From Enterobacteriaceae bacterium B14 (GTDB taxonomy: Bacteria > Pseudomonadota > Gammaproteobacteria > Enterobacterales > Enterobacteriaceae), in contig DF158882.1 of NCBI GenBank assembly GCA_000307305.1, forward strand, positions 280,585-344,584: 64,000 bases of DNA, in the 5' to 3' direction. Both the position numbers and the translations under genes were made by a program. Shown here piece by piece: positions 17,980 to 30,297 of this stretch; position 1 is the first letter of the stretch; every line of letters starts with the position of its first letter. Under the pieces are notes generated by a model. That model was not told the DNA's origin, made no database searches, and saw nothing but the letters and a program-made list of their open reading frames with translations.

Positions 17980-19776
17980 ATGACAGATCCGATGACGCAA
18001 GACTTAGTTCAGCCGGGCTGGGAAACACGGGAGCATCTTGATGATCCCGTTGTTGGCGAATTGCAGAATCGTTTTGGGCCAGATGCCTTTACGGTTCAGG
18101 CAACACGCACCGGTATGCCTGTGGTGTGGGTCAAGCGTGAACAATTATTGGAAGTAATGAGCTTTTTAAGAAAGCAGCCAAAACCTTATGTCATGTTGTT
18201 TGATCTACATGGCTTTGATGAGCGTTTAAGAACGCATCGCCATGGGTTACCTGCGGCTGATTTCTCTGTTTTTTACCATCTCATTTCGATTGAACGTAAC
18301 CGAGACATTATGTTGAAGGTTGCGCTTTCAGAGAAAGATCTTCACGTCCCAACAGTGACCCGTATTTTCCCTAATGCCAACTGGTATGAGCGTGAAACGT
18401 GGGAAATGTTTGGTATCACCGTTGATGGTCATCCGCATCTGAAACGCATCATGATGCCTGAATCTTGGGAAGGCCACCCACTGCGCAAAGATTACCCTGC
18501 GCGTGCGACCGAATTTGATCCCTTTGAGCTGACCAAGCAGAAGCAGGATTTGGAGATGGAATCCCTCACCTTCAAACCTGAAGATTGGGGCATGAAGCGT
18601 GGCACAACCAATGAGGACTTCATGTTCCTCAACCTTGGCCCGAACCATCCCTCTTCTCACGGTGCCTTCCGCATTGTTTTACAGCTTGATGGCGAAGAGA
18701 TTGTCGACTGCGTCCCTGATATCGGTTACCACCACCGTGGTGCGGAGAAAATGGGCGAGCGCCAGTCATGGCACAGCTATATTCCGTACACTGACCGTAT
18801 CGAGTATCTGGGCGGCTGCGTTAACGAAATGCCTTATGTCTTGGCCGTTGAAAAACTGGCGGGCATCGATGTTCCCGATCGTGTCAAAACCATTCGTGTC
18901 ATGCTCTCTGAGCTGTTCCGTATTAACAGCCACTTGCTCTATATCAGTACCTTTATTCAAGACTGTGGTGCGATGACGCCGGTTTTCTTTGCGTTTACCG
19001 ATCGCCAGAAAATCTACGATATTATCGAAGCGATTACTGGTTTCCGTATGCACCCAGCATGGTTCCGTATTGGCGGTGTAGCACATGATCTGCCGAGAGG
19101 TTGGGATCGTCTGCTAAAAGACTTCCTAGACTGGATGCCAAAGCGTCTCGACTCCTATGTAAAAGCCGCACTGCATAACAGCATCCTAAAAGGGCGTTCT
19201 GTTGGTGTTGCGTCTTACACTGCTGACGAAGCTTTGGCATGGGGTGTAACAGGTGCGGGCTTACGTGCCACTGGTATTGAGTTTGACGTGCGTAAATGGC
19301 GTCCTTATTCCGGCTATGAAAACTTCGATTTTGAAGTTCCTGTTTCCCATAACGGCGACTGCTATGATCGCGTGATGCTTAAGGTTGAAGAGTTACGCCA
19401 GAGCCTACGCATTCTTGAGCAATGCCTGAAAAATATGCCTGAAGGTCCATTTAAGGCCGATCATCCACTGACAACGCCGCCACCAAAAGAGCGCACGTTG
19501 CAGCACATCGAAACACTGATCACCCACTTCTTGCAAGTCTCTTGGGGGCCAGTCATGCCTGCCAATGAATCTTTCCAGATGGTGGAAGCCACCAAGGGTA
19601 TCAATAGTTACTACCTGACTAGCGATGGTAGCACCATGAGCTATCGCACCCGGGTACGTACGCCAAGTTACGCGCACTTACAGCAGATCCCAGCCGTTAT
19701 TCGCGGCAGCTTGGTGTCTGACTTGATTGTCTATCTTGGCAGTATCGATTTTGTTATGTCAGACGTGGATCGCTAA
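17980..19776 (+). CDS. nuoC: NADH-quinone oxidoreductase fused subunit C/D
   Basis: Fusion of the 30-kDa (NuoC) and 49-kDa (NuoD) peripheral subunits of complex I, typical of Enterobacterales; 598 residues (E. coli about 600). The NuoC part includes the signature [10 protein letters not shown] and HPLRKDYP, up to about residue 190. The NuoD part begins near [14 protein letters not shown] and contains the quinone-pocket residues in HRGAEK and the C-terminal MSDVDR end with catalytic-site Asp/Arg. Followed two bases later by nuoE. Confidence 0.98.
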   Translation: MTDPMTQDLVQPGWETREHLDDPVVGELQNRFGPDAFTVQATRTGMPVVWVKREQLLEVMSFLRKQPKPYVMLFDLHGFDERLRTHRHGLPAADFSVFYHLISIERNRDIMLKVALSEKDLHVPTVTRIFPNANWYERETWEMFGITVDGHPHLKRIMMPESWEGHPLRKDYPARATEFDPFELTKQKQDLEMESLTFKPEDWGMKRGTTNEDFMFLNLGPNHPSSHGAFRIVLQLDGEEIVDCVPDIGYHHRGAEKMGERQSWHSYIPYTDRIEYLGGCVNEMPYVLAVEKLAGIDVPDRVKTIRVMLSELFRINSHLLYISTFIQDCGAMTPVFFAFTDRQKIYDIIEAITGFRMHPAWFRIGGVAHDLPRGWDRLLKDFLDWMPKRLDSYVKAALHNSILKGRSVGVASYTADEALAWGVTGAGLRATGIEFDVRKWRPYSGYENFDFEVPVSHNGDCYDRVMLKVEELRQSLRILEQCLKNMPEGPFKADHPLTTPPPKERTLQHIETLITHFLQVSWGPVMPANESFQMVEATKGINSYYLTSDGSTMSYRTRVRTPSYAHLQQIPAVIRGSLVSDLIVYLGSIDFVMSDVDR

Positions 19777-19778
19777 CT

Positions 19779-20276
19779 ATGACCGACTCGAAAAAAGAAA
19801 AAGACGTTTTCATGTTAAGCGCAGAAGAGCGTGACGCTATCGAACATGAAATGCACCACTATGAAGATCCCCGTGCGGCGTCGATTGAAGCGTTAAAGCT
19901 TGTACAGAAAAATCACGGTTGGGTGCCAGACGGTGCAATCTATGCGATTGCGGATGTTCTTGGGATCCCTGCCAGTGACGTAGAAGGCGTTGCTACATTC
20001 TATAGCCAGATTTTCCGCCAGCCTGTGGGTCGCCACGTTATCCGTTACTGTGACAGTGTTGTCTGCCACATTACGGGTTTTCAGGGCATTCAATCTGCGC
20101 TAGAGAAAAAACTCAGCATTAAGCCGGGGCAGACCACCTTTGACGGACGCTTCACACTGCTACCTGTGTGCTGTTTAGGCAACTGCGATAAGGGGCCAAC
20201 GATGATGATTGACGAAGATACGCATAGTCATCTGAAGCCGGACGATATCGAGGGACTTCTGGAGCAGTATCAATGA
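19779..20276 (+). CDS. nuoE: NADH-quinone oxidoreductase subunit E
   Basis: 24-kDa peripheral subunit of the NADH dehydrogenase module of complex I, with a thioredoxin-like fold. It has 165 residues (E. coli 166). The [2Fe-2S] cluster N1a ligands are Cys91 and Cys96 (CDSVVC) and Cys132 and Cys136 (CLGNC). The N-terminal helical domain includes [16 protein letters not shown] and [11 protein letters not shown]. It overlaps nuoF by four bases (ATGA), so translation is coupled. Confidence 0.98.
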   Translation: MTDSKKEKDVFMLSAEERDAIEHEMHHYEDPRAASIEALKLVQKNHGWVPDGAIYAIADVLGIPASDVEGVATFYSQIFRQPVGRHVIRYCDSVVCHITGFQGIQSALEKKLSIKPGQTTFDGRFTLLPVCCLGNCDKGPTMMIDEDTHSHLKPDDIEGLLEQYQ

Positions 20277-21616
20277 ATAGAATCTTGACTGCTGAACAGC
20301 ATCCGCTGACATGGCGTCTTCGCGAAGATAAGCAACCGGTTTGGCTGGATGAATATCGAAGCAAAAACGGTTACGCCGCAGCGGTAAAAGCATTGAAAGG
20401 CATGTCACCTGACGAAATCGTGAATCAGGTGAAAGATGCCGGCCTAAAAGGGCGTGGCGGTGCGGGCTTCTCCACAGGGTTGAAGTGGAGCCTAATGCCG
20501 AAAGATGAAAGCATGAATATCCGCTATATTCTCTGCAACGCAGATGAAATGGAGCCGGGTACTTATAAAGATCGTCTGCTGATGGAGCAATTGCCTCATC
20601 TGCTGATCGAAGGGATGCTCATCGGTGCTTTTGCGCTTAAAGCATACCGTGGCTACATCTTCCTGCGTGGTGAGTATATCGAGGCGGCGGTACATCTGCG
20701 TCGTGCGATAGAAGAAGCTAAACAGGCGGGTCTGCTGGGTAAAAATATTCTCGGCACTGGTTTTGATTTCGAGCTGATGGTGCACACAGGGGCTGGGCGT
20801 TATATCTGCGGTGAAGAAACTGCACTTATCAACTCACTGGAAGGCCGCCGTGCGAATCCTCGCTCTAAGCCGCCATTCCCTGCTACCGCCGGTGCATGGG
20901 GCAAGCCTACCTGCGTTAACAACGTCGAAACGTTGTGCAACGTCCCGTGCATTATTGAGCACGGCGGTGACTGGTACAAAGGGTTATCCGCAGGCAAGAG
21001 TAACGATGCAGGAACTAAGCTGATGGGCTTCTCTGGTCGGGTGAAAAACCCAGGCCTGTGGGAACTGCCTTTTGGCACCACTGCGCGTGAAATTCTGGAA
21101 GACTATGCTGGCGGTATGCAAGACGGCCTGAAATTCAAAGCATGGCAGCCGGGCGGCGCAGGTACAGACTTCCTGCTAGACGAACATCTTGATCTGCCTA
21201 TGGACTTTGAAAGCATCGGTAAAGCAGGCAGCCGTTTAGGCACCGCGCTAGCGATGGCCGTTGACGACCAAATCAACATGGTTTCCCTTACTCGTAATCT
21301 CGAAGAGTTCTTTGCCCGCGAATCCTGTGGATGGTGTACACCGTGCCGCGATGGTTTGCCGTGGAGCGTAAAAATTCTTCGCGCATTAGAACGTGGAGAA
21401 GGGCAACCGGGCGATATAGAAACGTTAGAACAACTCTGTCGCTTCTTAGGGCCGGGCAAAACGTTTTGTGCACATGCGCCAGGGGCCGTAGAGCCTCTAC
21501 AGAGTGCGATTAAATATTTCCGCGAAGAGTTTGAAGCGGGTATCGCCACGCAGCATTACGGCAACGCGAAAGCGATAGCCGGTATTCAGCCGAACTTACT
21601 GAAAGAGCGTTGGTAA
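20273..21616 (+). CDS. nuoF: NADH-quinone oxidoreductase subunit F
   Basis: 51-kDa NADH-oxidising subunit of complex I carrying FMN and [4Fe-4S] cluster N3. It has 447 residues. The glycine-rich nucleotide-binding motif [10 protein letters not shown] starts at residue 60, the FMN region includes [10 protein letters not shown] and [13 protein letters not shown], and the cluster motif ESCGWCTPC is at about 349-357 with a further Cys in [10 protein letters not shown]. The start overlaps nuoE. A 146-base spacer follows before nuoG. Confidence 0.98.
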   Translation: MNRILTAEQHPLTWRLREDKQPVWLDEYRSKNGYAAAVKALKGMSPDEIVNQVKDAGLKGRGGAGFSTGLKWSLMPKDESMNIRYILCNADEMEPGTYKDRLLMEQLPHLLIEGMLIGAFALKAYRGYIFLRGEYIEAAVHLRRAIEEAKQAGLLGKNILGTGFDFELMVHTGAGRYICGEETALINSLEGRRANPRSKPPFPATAGAWGKPTCVNNVETLCNVPCIIEHGGDWYKGLSAGKSNDAGTKLMGFSGRVKNPGLWELPFGTTAREILEDYAGGMQDGLKFKAWQPGGAGTDFLLDEHLDLPMDFESIGKAGSRLGTALAMAVDDQINMVSLTRNLEEFFARESCGWCTPCRDGLPWSVKILRALERGEGQPGDIETLEQLCRFLGPGKTFCAHAPGAVEPLQSAIKYFREEFEAGIATQHYGNAKAIAGIQPNLLKERW

Positions 21617-21762
21617 CAATAACTCAGGCGAGCTGCGAATAACTTGGCTTGCTGCCAACGAGCACCTGAAATGGGTTGCGTTAGGCTGAATTTTCATCCA
21701 ATGCGCGTAAGCAATTTTGATTAACGCCCGCTGTTAGCGGGCCACGTGGAAGCATGCTGACT

Positions 21763-24501
21763 ATGGCTACGATTCATGTAGACGGCAAAGAATACGAAGT
21801 TAACGGGACAGAGAACCTGCTACAAGCCTGCCTCTCTCTCGGACTCGATATTCCTTATTTTTGCTGGCACCCGGCGCTGGGAAGCGTTGGCGCTTGCCGC
21901 CAATGCGCGGTAAAGCAATACCAGAATGCGGACGATAAACGCGGCCGACTGGTAATGTCCTGTATGACCCCGGCAAGTGAAGGGACGTACATCTCGATTG
22001 AAGATGAAGAAGCGAAACAGTTCCGCGAAGGCGTGGTTGAGTGGTTGATGACCAACCACCCGCACGACTGCCCCGTTTGTGAAGAGGGTGGAAACTGCCA
22101 TCTTCAAGATATGACGGTGATGACCGGACACAGCTTCCGTAAATACCGCTTCAGTAAGCGCACACACAATAATCAGGATCTCGGCCCTTTCATCTCCCAT
22201 GAGATGAACCGCTGTATCGCCTGTTATCGCTGCGTTCGCTACTACAAAGATTATGCGGATGGCACCGATCTTGGCGTATACGGCGCGCACGATAACGTCT
22301 ACTTCGGTCGTCCAGAAGAGGGCACGCTAGAAAGCGAGTTCTCCGGTAACTTGGTCGAAGTTTGCCCAACGGGCGTATTCACCGACAAGACGCACTCCGA
22401 GCGCTATAACCGTAAATGGGATATGCAGTTTGCACCAAGCATCTGCCAGCAGTGCAGCGTCGGCTGTAACACTAGCCCTGGTGAGCGCTACGGTGAACTT
22501 CGTCGTATCGAAAACCGCTATAACGGTACCGTTAACCACTACTTCCTGTGCGACCGTGGTCGCTTTGGTTACGGCTACGTCAACCTGAAAGACAGACCTC
22601 GTCAGCCACGCCAACTGCGCGGTGACACGTGGATCAACCTGAACGCTGAACAGGCGATGCAGGGGGCAGCAGATATTCTGCGTCAGGCGAAGAAAACCAT
22701 CGGTATCGGTTCCCCACGCGCCAGCCTTGAGAGCAACTTTGCTCTGCGTGAGCTGGTTGGGGCTGAGAACTATTTCTGCGGCATCGAAGCAGGCGAATTA
22801 AAGCGCTTACAACTGATGCTGAAAGTGCTGCGTGAAAGCGGTATTCGCACACCGTCTCTCCGTGAGATGGAGCAATACGATGCTGTTCTGGTGCTGGGGG
22901 AAGATATTACCCAGACTGGCGCTCGCATTGCGCTGTCAGTTCGCCAGGCAGTGAAGGGCAAAGCGCGTGAAATGGCTGAAGCTCAGAAAGTCGCTGATTG
23001 GCAGATTGCGGCGATTCAAAACATCGGGCAACACGCGAAGCACCCTCTGTTTGTAACGAACGTCGACAATACGCGCTTAGATGATATTGCTGCGTGGAAC
23101 TACAAAGCACCGGTAGACGATCAAGCACGTCTGGGCTTTGCTATTGCACATGCTCTGGATAACAGCGCACCAGCCGTTAGCGATCTCAGCACAGAGCTGA
23201 ATAAGAAAGTTGCCATTATCGCTCAAGCATTGGGTGATGCGAAAAAGCCACTGATTATCAGCGGCAGCAACGCGGGCAGTGAGTCTGTGATTCAGGCGGC
23301 AGCTAACGTTGCCAAAGCACTGAAACAGCGCGGCTTAGATGTTGGGATCTCTTTTGTTGGTGCTGAAGCAAACAGCTTCGGTGTGGCGATGATTGGCGGT
23401 GGCTCAATGGACGATGCGCTCGTCCAGATTGAAAATGGCGACGCTGACACACTGGTGATCATGGAGAACGATCTCTACCGCCATGCTCCTGCTGCTTGCG
23501 TTGATGCTGCATTAGCAAAAGCACAGCACATCATTGTGGTTGATCATCAGCACACGGCAGTGATGGATAAGGCACAACTGGTGCTTTCTGCGGCTAGCTT
23601 TGCCGAAAGTGATGGTACGTTGGTCAACCAAGAAGGCCGCGCACAGCGCTTCTTCCAAGTTTATGACCCAGCTTACTATGACGATAAAGAGAGCGGTAAG
23701 AACGCCATCATGCTAGAGAGCTGGCGCTGGTTGCACTCGCTGCACACCACTTACACCAGCCGTCATGTTGACTGGACTCAGTTAGACCACGTTATCGAAG
23801 CCTGTGTTAAAGCGTTGCCTCAGTTAACGGGTATCGTTGAAGCGGCACCGGATGCGACATTCCGTATTCGTGGGCAGAAGCTGGCACGTTCACCGCACCG
23901 CTACAGTGGCCGCACTTCAATGCGTGCCAATATCAGCGTGCATGAGCCTCGTCAGCCGCAGGATAAAGACACAGCGTTTACCTTCTCAATGGAAGGGAAC
24001 AACAGCCCCATCGCCGACCGTCAGCAAATTCCTTTCGCATGGGCTCCAGGTTGGAACTCACCGCAGGCATGGAACAAATTCCAGTCTGAAGTGGGCGGTA
24101 ACCTGCGCGCAGGCGATCCTGGCATTCGTTTGATCGAAAGCGAAGGTGAATTGGCTTACTTTGATGCAATTCCTACACCGTTCAAGGGTGTCCAAGGCAG
24201 TTGGACTATCGCACCTTATTATCATTTGTTCGGTAGTGATGAGATGTCACAACGCTCAGAAGTGATTCAAGAGCGTATGCCACAGGCTTATCTCATGCTG
24301 AACCCACAAGACGCTGCCGATTTGGGTGTCAATGCGGGTGCTACGCTAGAGTTTACCTGTGCGGGTCAGACACTGCGTTTACCGGTTCGTCTCAGTGAAA
24401 CACTGGTTGCAGGTCAACTTGGTTTGCCATTAGGGTTGCCGAATATCTCCCCTGCACTGGTGGGTGAAACCGTCACCAATCTGAGGGAGGCCGCACTATG
24501 A
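21763..24501 (+). CDS. nuoG: NADH-quinone oxidoreductase subunit G
   Basis: Largest peripheral subunit of complex I (912 residues; E. coli 908) and carrier of several Fe-S clusters. The N-terminal ferredoxin domain has [2Fe-2S] ligands Cys34, Cys45, Cys48 and one near 67. H-x3-C-x2-C-type ligands follow in [13 protein letters not shown], then two CxxC sets (CIACYRC, CPTG). The extra cluster N7 motif CQQCSVGCN of enterobacterial NuoG is also present. The rest is a molybdopterin-oxidoreductase-like domain without cofactor. The ATG at 21763 gives the conserved [13 protein letters not shown]; an in-frame ATG at 21754 would add three residues. Confidence 0.97.
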   Translation: MATIHVDGKEYEVNGTENLLQACLSLGLDIPYFCWHPALGSVGACRQCAVKQYQNADDKRGRLVMSCMTPASEGTYISIEDEEAKQFREGVVEWLMTNHPHDCPVCEEGGNCHLQDMTVMTGHSFRKYRFSKRTHNNQDLGPFISHEMNRCIACYRCVRYYKDYADGTDLGVYGAHDNVYFGRPEEGTLESEFSGNLVEVCPTGVFTDKTHSERYNRKWDMQFAPSICQQCSVGCNTSPGERYGELRRIENRYNGTVNHYFLCDRGRFGYGYVNLKDRPRQPRQLRGDTWINLNAEQAMQGAADILRQAKKTIGIGSPRASLESNFALRELVGAENYFCGIEAGELKRLQLMLKVLRESGIRTPSLREMEQYDAVLVLGEDITQTGARIALSVRQAVKGKAREMAEAQKVADWQIAAIQNIGQHAKHPLFVTNVDNTRLDDIAAWNYKAPVDDQARLGFAIAHALDNSAPAVSDLSTELNKKVAIIAQALGDAKKPLIISGSNAGSESVIQAAANVAKALKQRGLDVGISFVGAEANSFGVAMIGGGSMDDALVQIENGDADTLVIMENDLYRHAPAACVDAALAKAQHIIVVDHQHTAVMDKAQLVLSAASFAESDGTLVNQEGRAQRFFQVYDPAYYDDKESGKNAIMLESWRWLHSLHTTYTSRHVDWTQLDHVIEACVKALPQLTGIVEAAPDATFRIRGQKLARSPHRYSGRTSMRANISVHEPRQPQDKDTAFTFSMEGNNSPIADRQQIPFAWAPGWNSPQAWNKFQSEVGGNLRAGDPGIRLIESEGELAYFDAIPTPFKGVQGSWTIAPYYHLFGSDEMSQRSEVIQERMPQAYLMLNPQDAADLGVNAGATLEFTCAGQTLRLPVRLSETLVAGQLGLPLGLPNISPALVGETVTNLREAAL

Positions 24502-25472
24502 GTTGGTTATCTCCAGAGCTTGCTGAGATCCTCATCTCTGTACTGAAAGCTATCGTCATCTTATTGGTGGTGGTGAGCTGTGGTGCATTAATGAGCTTCG
24601 GCGAGCGCCGTTTACTGGCACTGTTCCAAGATCGCTATGGTCCAAACAGGGTAGGGTACTTTGGTTCCCTACAACTGGTTGCGGACATGATCAAAATGTT
24701 CTTTAAAGAGGACTGGGTACCACCATTCAGTGACCGAGTGATCTTCACTCTGGCACCGATTATCGCCTTCTCCTCACTGCTGCTAGCGTTTGCTATTGTT
24801 CCCGTGAGTGAAACGTGGATGGTGGCCGACCTGAACATCGGTATTCTGTTGTTCCTTGCTCTGGCTGGCCTTGCCGTGTATGCGGTGTTATTTGCTGGCT
24901 GGTCGAGTAACAACAAATACTCGCTGCTCGGTGCGATGCGTGCTGCTGCTCAGACATTGAGCTATGAAGTTTTCCTCGGCTTGTCTGTTATGGGCGTTGT
25001 TGCTCAGACAGGGTCATTTAACATGATGGACATCGTCAGAGCACAGGAGCACGTGTGGTTTATCGTACCTCAGTTCTTTGGCTTCCTGACATTTGCGATA
25101 GCAGGTGTTGCGGTATGTCACCGTCATCCTTTTGACCAACCAGAATCAGAACAAGAGCTTGCTGATGGTTACCACATCGAATATTCCGGTATGAAATTCG
25201 GTTTGTTCTTTGTGGGTGAATATATTGGCATCGTAACGGTATCGGCTTTGATCGTGACGCTGTTCTTCGGCGGTTGGCAAGGGCCTCTTCTACCGGGCTT
25301 CATCTGGTTTGCGCTGAAAACAGCCTTCTTCATGATGATGTTTATTCTGATTCGTGCCTCACTGCCGCGTCCGCGTTATGACCAAGTGATGGCCTTTGGT
25401 TGGAAAGTGTGTCTGCCTCTGACTCTGCTGAACCTTTTGGTGACAGCGGCCGTCATGCTGTACAACGCTTAA
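24498..25472 (+). CDS. nuoH: NADH-quinone oxidoreductase subunit H
   Basis: Membrane subunit of complex I that, with NuoB and NuoD, forms the quinone chamber; 324 residues (E. coli 325). It has about eight transmembrane helices. Conserved cytoplasmic loops are [19 protein letters not shown] and the acidic [19 protein letters not shown]. The start overlaps nuoG by four bases (ATGA), so it is translationally coupled. Confidence 0.98.
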   Translation: MSWLSPELAEILISVLKAIVILLVVVSCGALMSFGERRLLALFQDRYGPNRVGYFGSLQLVADMIKMFFKEDWVPPFSDRVIFTLAPIIAFSSLLLAFAIVPVSETWMVADLNIGILLFLALAGLAVYAVLFAGWSSNNKYSLLGAMRAAAQTLSYEVFLGLSVMGVVAQTGSFNMMDIVRAQEHVWFIVPQFFGFLTFAIAGVAVCHRHPFDQPESEQELADGYHIEYSGMKFGLFFVGEYIGIVTVSALIVTLFFGGWQGPLLPGFIWFALKTAFFMMMFILIRASLPRPRYDQVMAFGWKVCLPLTLLNLLVTAAVMLYNA

Positions 25473-25489
25473 TTAGGGGTGATGTAACC

Positions 25490-26032
25490 ATGACATTTAA
25501 AGAGTTAGCGGTTGGTTTCGGCACCCAAGTTCGTAGCTTGTGGATGATCTTCTGCCACGCGTTCCATAAGCGTGACACGATGATGTACCCGGAAGAACCT
25601 GTATATTTACCGCCTCGTTACCGTGGCCGTATCGTGCTAACCCGCGATCCTGACGGTGAAGAACGCTGTGTTGCCTGTAACCTTTGTGCGGTTGCCTGCC
25701 CTGTGGGCTGTATCTCACTGCAAAAAGCAGAGAAAGAAGATGGCCGCTGGTATCCAGAGTTTTTCCGCATCAACTTCTCGCGCTGCATCTTCTGTGGCTT
25801 GTGCGAAGAAGCGTGTCCGACAACGGCGATTCAGCTTACCCCAGATTTTGAGATGGGTGAGTTTAAACGCCAAGACTTGGTGTATGAGAAAGAGAATTTA
25901 TTGATCTCTGGGCCGGGCAAATACCCTGAATACAATTTCTACCGGATGTCCGGGATGTCTGTTGCCGGTAAGGCGAAGGGCGAAGCGGAAAATGAAGCCA
26001 AACCTATAGACGTTAAAGGTCTATTACCCTAA
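25490..26032 (+). CDS. nuoI: NADH-quinone oxidoreductase subunit I
   Basis: Peripheral ferredoxin-like subunit of complex I holding [4Fe-4S] clusters N6a and N6b. It has 180 residues, the E. coli length. The two motifs are [12 protein letters not shown] (Cys60, 63, 66, 70) and [12 protein letters not shown] (Cys99, 102, 105, 109). The ATG at 25490 follows AGGGGTGATG at good spacing and gives the conserved [11 protein letters not shown]. The frame is open back to 25400 within nuoH, but that part is not coding. Confidence 0.98.
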   Translation: MTFKELAVGFGTQVRSLWMIFCHAFHKRDTMMYPEEPVYLPPRYRGRIVLTRDPDGEERCVACNLCAVACPVGCISLQKAEKEDGRWYPEFFRINFSRCIFCGLCEEACPTTAIQLTPDFEMGEFKRQDLVYEKENLLISGPGKYPEYNFYRMSGMSVAGKAKGEAENEAKPIDVKGLLP

Positions 26033-26042
26033 GGAGCCAAGC

Positions 26043-26588
26043 ATGGAATTTGCATTTTATATTGCCGCGCTGGTGGCCATAGTGGCGACTCTGCGGGTAA
26101 TAACCCATACCAATCCGGTTCATGCTTTGCTGTATCTGATTGTTTCGCTACTGGCGATTTCAGCGGTCTTCTTCTCGCTCGGCGCTTATTTTGCCGCGGC
26201 GTTAGAAATCATCGTTTATGCCGGAGCCATCATGGTGCTGTTTGTGTTCGTGGTGATGATGTTAAACCTCGACCACACCGTACAGCAGCAAGAGCGTGAA
26301 TGGTTAAAACCAACAGTCTGGATCGGGCCTTCTCTTCTGTCACTGATACTGCTGGTTGTGGTGATCGTTGCTATCCGCAGTGTGACCCATGAAGGCATCA
26401 GCGGAACAGTGATTAGCGCGAAAGAAGTGGGGATCAGCCTGTTTGGCCCTTACGTTCTGGCGGTTGAGCTGGCATCTATGTTGCTGTTGGCGGGCTTGGT
26501 TGTTGCCTTCCACCTTGGGCGTGAACACAAGCCGGGCGATCTTCTGAGCAGTGATGCTCCAAAGAAAAAAGTGGAGGATAACGCATGA
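26043..26588 (+). CDS. nuoJ: NADH-quinone oxidoreductase subunit J
   Basis: Membrane subunit of complex I, 181 residues (E. coli 184), with five predicted helices. Conserved segments are [23 protein letters not shown] (read across about 22-45), [20 protein letters not shown], and [20 protein letters not shown]. It lies ten bases after nuoI and overlaps nuoK by four bases. Confidence 0.97.
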   Translation: MEFAFYIAALVAIVATLRVITHTNPVHALLYLIVSLLAISAVFFSLGAYFAAALEIIVYAGAIMVLFVFVVMMLNLDHTVQQQEREWLKPTVWIGPSLLSLILLVVVIVAIRSVTHEGISGTVISAKEVGISLFGPYVLAVELASMLLLAGLVVAFHLGREHKPGDLLSSDAPKKKVEDNA

Positions 26589-26887
26589 TACCACTTCAAC
26601 ATGGTCTCATTCTGGCGGCTATCTTATTTGTTCTGGGACTGACTGGGTTGCTGATTAGACGCAACTTGCTGTTTATGCTGATAAGCCTAGAAATTATGAT
26701 CAACGCCGCAGCGTTGGCGTTTGTGGTGGCGGGCAGCTATTGGGCCCAGCCAGACGGGCAGGTGATGTATATTCTGGCTATCAGTTTGGCGGCAGCGGAG
26801 GCCAGTATTGGTCTGGCACTGCTTCTACAACTGTATCGCCGTCGTCATACCCTGAATATTGATACTGTCAGTGAGATGCGCGGATGA
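26585..26887 (+). CDS. nuoK: NADH-quinone oxidoreductase subunit K
   Basis: Small membrane subunit of complex I (100 residues, the standard length) with three helices. The two membrane glutamates used in proton translocation are visible in [14 protein letters not shown] and [11 protein letters not shown]. It overlaps nuoJ and nuoL by four bases each, so the three are tightly coupled. Confidence 0.98.
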   Translation: MIPLQHGLILAAILFVLGLTGLLIRRNLLFMLISLEIMINAAALAFVVAGSYWAQPDGQVMYILAISLAAAEASIGLALLLQLYRRRHTLNIDTVSEMRG

Positions 26888-28740
26888 ACCTATTATTCTT
26901 AACCGTTCTGCTACCACTGCTGGGATTCTTGCTGCTGGCATTTTCCCGCGGCCGCTGGTCAGAAAACACGTCAGCGACAGTGGGTGTAGGCTCTATCGGC
27001 CTTGCTGCACTTGTCACAGTCTGGGTAGCTTTTGATTTCTTTAGCCAAAAAGCATTAGATCCACAAGGTGTGGTGGTTTTTAACCAGACACTATGGAACT
27101 GGATGTCAGTCGATAACTTTGATATCAGCATGACGCTGACGCTGGATGGTTTATCGCTGACTATGCTCTCTGTCGTGACAGGTGTTGGCTTCTTTATCCA
27201 CATGTTCGCTTCATGGTACATGCGTGGCGAAGAGGGTTATTCACGCTTCTTCGCTTATACCAACCTCTTTATTGCCAGCATGGTTGTTCTTGTTCTGGCA
27301 GACAACTTGATGCTGTTGTATCTCGGTTGGGAAGGGGTAGGGCTTTGCAGCTACCTATTGATCGGCTTCTACTACACCGATCCTAAGAATGGCGCAGCGG
27401 CAATGAAAGCGTTCATTGTGACGCGTGTAGGCGACGTCTTTTTAGCGATTGGCCTCTTCATCCTGTACAACGAACTCGGCACGCTGAATATCCGTGAGCT
27501 GATGGTTCTGGCACCACAGCAGTTAGAAGTGGGTTCCCCAGCCATCACGTGGGCTACGCTGATGTTGTTAGGTGGGGCTGTCGGTAAATCAGCACAGTTA
27601 CCGCTGCAAACGTGGCTGGCAGATGCGATGGCTGGCCCAACGCCAGTATCCGCATTGATCCATGCGGCAACCATGGTAACGGCAGGTGTTTACTTAATCG
27701 CGCGGACTCATGGCCTGTTCCTGATGGCACCAGATATTTTAAATCTGGTAGGTATCGTAGGGGCAGTCACACTGGTTCTGGCAGGTTTTGCTGCACTGGT
27801 TCAGACGGACATCAAACGCGTTCTTGCTTACTCAACGATGAGCCAGATCGGTTATATGTTCTTGGCTCTGGGTGTTCAGGCATGGGATGCGGCTATTTTC
27901 CATTTAATGACCCACGCCTTCTTTAAAGCACTACTGTTCTTAGCCTCTGGCTCGGTTATTCTGGCTTGCCATCATGAGCAGAACATCTTCAAGATGGGCG
28001 GGCTGCGTAAAACCATGCCGCTGACCTACGCTTGCTTCCTCGTCGGCGGTGCTGCTCTGTCAGCGCTTCCGTTGATAACGGCGGGCTTCTTCAGTAAAGA
28101 TGCCATTTTGTGGGGTGCGATGGCATCTGGCCATAACAACTTGATGATAGCGGGCTTAGCTGGGGCATTCCTGACTTCGCTTTATACCTTCCGTATGATC
28201 TTCATCGCCTTCCACGGCGAAGAGAAAACCAAAGCACATACGCCGAAAGGCATTACTCATCATCTGCCACTGATTGTACTGATGATCCTCTCTACGTTCA
28301 TTGGTGCACTGATCGTTCCTCCACTAGCAGGTGTTCTACCTGTGATGCCTGAAGGGGATGAGAGCGCGAAACATACGTTAGAGATTATCTCTGGGGTTGT
28401 TGCGGTCGTGGGTATTCTGTTGGCGGCGGTGCTTTATCTCGGCAAACGTGGCTTGGTTAATAGCGTGGCAAAAAGCGCACCGGGTCGTTTCCTCTCAACG
28501 TGGTGGTTCCACGCATGGGGATTCGATTGGATCTACGACAAGGTTTTTGTCAGACCTTATCTGGCAATCGCAGCACTACTACGCCGCGATCCGTTAGACG
28601 CATTGATGAGTATTCCGGCAGTGCTAGCCCGTTGGAGCAATATCGGCTTAGCCGTGAGTGAGAATGGTCAGTTACGTTGGTATGTCGCTTCAATGAGTTT
28701 GGGTGCAGTCGTTGTACTGGCGCTGCTGTTACTGGTTTAA
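26884..28740 (+). CDS. nuoL: NADH-quinone oxidoreductase subunit L
   Basis: Distal antiporter-like membrane subunit of complex I, 618 residues (E. coli 613). The proton-channel signature [19 protein letters not shown] contains the key Glu, and the helix with Lys ([16 protein letters not shown]) plus the [11 protein letters not shown]is region follow. The long C-terminal amphipathic helix that runs along NuoM/NuoN, ending in [15 protein letters not shown], is present. nuoM follows after 18 bases. Confidence 0.98.
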   Translation: MNLLFLTVLLPLLGFLLLAFSRGRWSENTSATVGVGSIGLAALVTVWVAFDFFSQKALDPQGVVVFNQTLWNWMSVDNFDISMTLTLDGLSLTMLSVVTGVGFFIHMFASWYMRGEEGYSRFFAYTNLFIASMVVLVLADNLMLLYLGWEGVGLCSYLLIGFYYTDPKNGAAAMKAFIVTRVGDVFLAIGLFILYNELGTLNIRELMVLAPQQLEVGSPAITWATLMLLGGAVGKSAQLPLQTWLADAMAGPTPVSALIHAATMVTAGVYLIARTHGLFLMAPDILNLVGIVGAVTLVLAGFAALVQTDIKRVLAYSTMSQIGYMFLALGVQAWDAAIFHLMTHAFFKALLFLASGSVILACHHEQNIFKMGGLRKTMPLTYACFLVGGAALSALPLITAGFFSKDAILWGAMASGHNNLMIAGLAGAFLTSLYTFRMIFIAFHGEEKTKAHTPKGITHHLPLIVLMILSTFIGALIVPPLAGVLPVMPEGDESAKHTLEIISGVVAVVGILLAAVLYLGKRGLVNSVAKSAPGRFLSTWWFHAWGFDWIYDKVFVRPYLAIAALLRRDPLDALMSIPAVLARWSNIGLAVSENGQLRWYVASMSLGAVVVLALLLLV

Positions 28741-28758
28741 TTAAGGGACTTTTGTGCC

Positions 28759-30291
28759 ATGTTATTAGTTTGGCTAATTCTTATACCCTTTATCGGCGGG
28801 CTGCTCTCTTGGCAGTGCGAACGATTTGGTACCAAAGTACCGCGCTTGATTGCACTTCTTTCGATGGTGGCAACGCTGGCTATCTCTCTGTACCTATGGG
28901 CAGTGGGGAATTATGGTCTGGTTCAACCTGTTGGTTTGCCGCAGTGGCAAGAAGAGTTCAAGATTGATTGGATCCCAGCATTAGGCATCTCCTTCCATTT
29001 AGCGATGGATGGTTTGTCACTGCTGATGGTGGTTCTGACGGGTTTGCTGGGTGTGCTGGCAATCCTCTGTTCGTGGAATGAAATCCAGCGTTATCTGGGT
29101 TTCTTCCATCTGAACCTACTGTGGATTTTGGGCGGCGTTATTGGCGTCTTCCTTGCTATGGACCTGTTCCTCTTCTTCTTCTTTTGGGAGATGATGCTGG
29201 TTCCTATGTACTTCCTGATCGCACTGTGGGGGCATAAAGGCTCTGACGGTAAGACACGGATCTCTGCAGCGACCAAATTCTTCATCTATACGCAAGCCAG
29301 CGGCCTGATCATGCTGATTGCGATTCTGTCTCTGGCGTTTGTTAACTTCCAGGCGACAGGAAAGTGGAGCTTCGACTACGCGACGCTGCTTGCGCTGAAA
29401 CTGGCACCGACCACTGAATATCTGCTGATGCTAGGCTTCTTTATTGCCTTTGCTGTAAAAATGCCAGTGGTTCCGCTACACGGTTGGTTACCAGATGCAC
29501 ATAGCCAAGCACCGACGGCGGGTTCTGTCGACTTGGCTGGTATCCTATTAAAAACCGCTGCATACGGTATGTTGCGTTTCTGTCTACCACTGTTCCCGAA
29601 TGCGTCTCACGAGTTCGCACCTATCGCGATGTGGCTCGGTATCATTGGCATCTTTTATGGTGCTTGGATGGCATTCTCGCAGACGGATATCAAGCGTCTT
29701 ATCGCGTATACCAGCGTTTCGCACATGGGCTTCGTGATGATCGCCATCTACTCTGGTAGCCAACTGGCGTATCAGGGTGCAGTGATTCAGATGATTGCGC
29801 ACGGTTTGTCTGCGGCAGGGATGTTTATCATCTGTGGTCAGCTTTACGAGCGCCTGCATACGCGTGATATGCGCCAGATGGGCGGATTATGGGGACGGAT
29901 CAAGTTTATTCCTGCGCTGTCGCTGTTCTTCGCGGTAGCAACATTGGGTATGCCGGGCACGGGTAACTTCGTGGGTGAATTTATGATTCTGTTTGGTAGC
30001 TTCTCTGTGGTGCCAACAATCACAATCATTGCCACCTTCGGTTTGGTTTTCGCATCGGTCTACTCTCTGATCCTGATGCAACGTGCCTATTACGGTAAGC
30101 CTAAGTCTGAACAAGCCTTGCCGGGTATGACTTACCGTGAGCTGTTCATTATTCTGTTATTGGTTGTACTGCTGGTGCTGCTGGGTGTTTATCCTCAGCC
30201 GATTCTGAACACCTCGTATGCTGCGATGAGCAACATTCAAGATTGGTTCAGTGCTGCGGCTATACCAACAACTACGACTACAGGGTTGTAA
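28759..30291 (+). CDS. nuoM: NADH-quinone oxidoreductase subunit M
   Basis: Antiporter-like membrane subunit of complex I, 510 residues (E. coli 509). The proton-channel Glu is in FFFFWEMMLVPMYFLIALWG, the Lys and surrounding motif in FFIAFAVKMPVVPLHGWLPD, and AHSQAPTAGSV follows. About 14 helices are expected. nuoN follows after six bases. Confidence 0.98.
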   Translation: MLLVWLILIPFIGGLLSWQCERFGTKVPRLIALLSMVATLAISLYLWAVGNYGLVQPVGLPQWQEEFKIDWIPALGISFHLAMDGLSLLMVVLTGLLGVLAILCSWNEIQRYLGFFHLNLLWILGGVIGVFLAMDLFLFFFFWEMMLVPMYFLIALWGHKGSDGKTRISAATKFFIYTQASGLIMLIAILSLAFVNFQATGKWSFDYATLLALKLAPTTEYLLMLGFFIAFAVKMPVVPLHGWLPDAHSQAPTAGSVDLAGILLKTAAYGMLRFCLPLFPNASHEFAPIAMWLGIIGIFYGAWMAFSQTDIKRLIAYTSVSHMGFVMIAIYSGSQLAYQGAVIQMIAHGLSAAGMFIICGQLYERLHTRDMRQMGGLWGRIKFIPALSLFFAVATLGMPGTGNFVGEFMILFGSFSVVPTITIIATFGLVFASVYSLILMQRAYYGKPKSEQALPGMTYRELFIILLLVVLLVLLGVYPQPILNTSYAAMSNIQDWFSAAAIPTTTTTGL

Positions 30292-30297
30292 ATCGCC

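Noticed and set aside
18328..24169. Many long reverse-strand open frames opposite nuo genes
   Set aside because: They are low-complexity mirror frames of well-conserved genes, without ribosome sites or family motifs.
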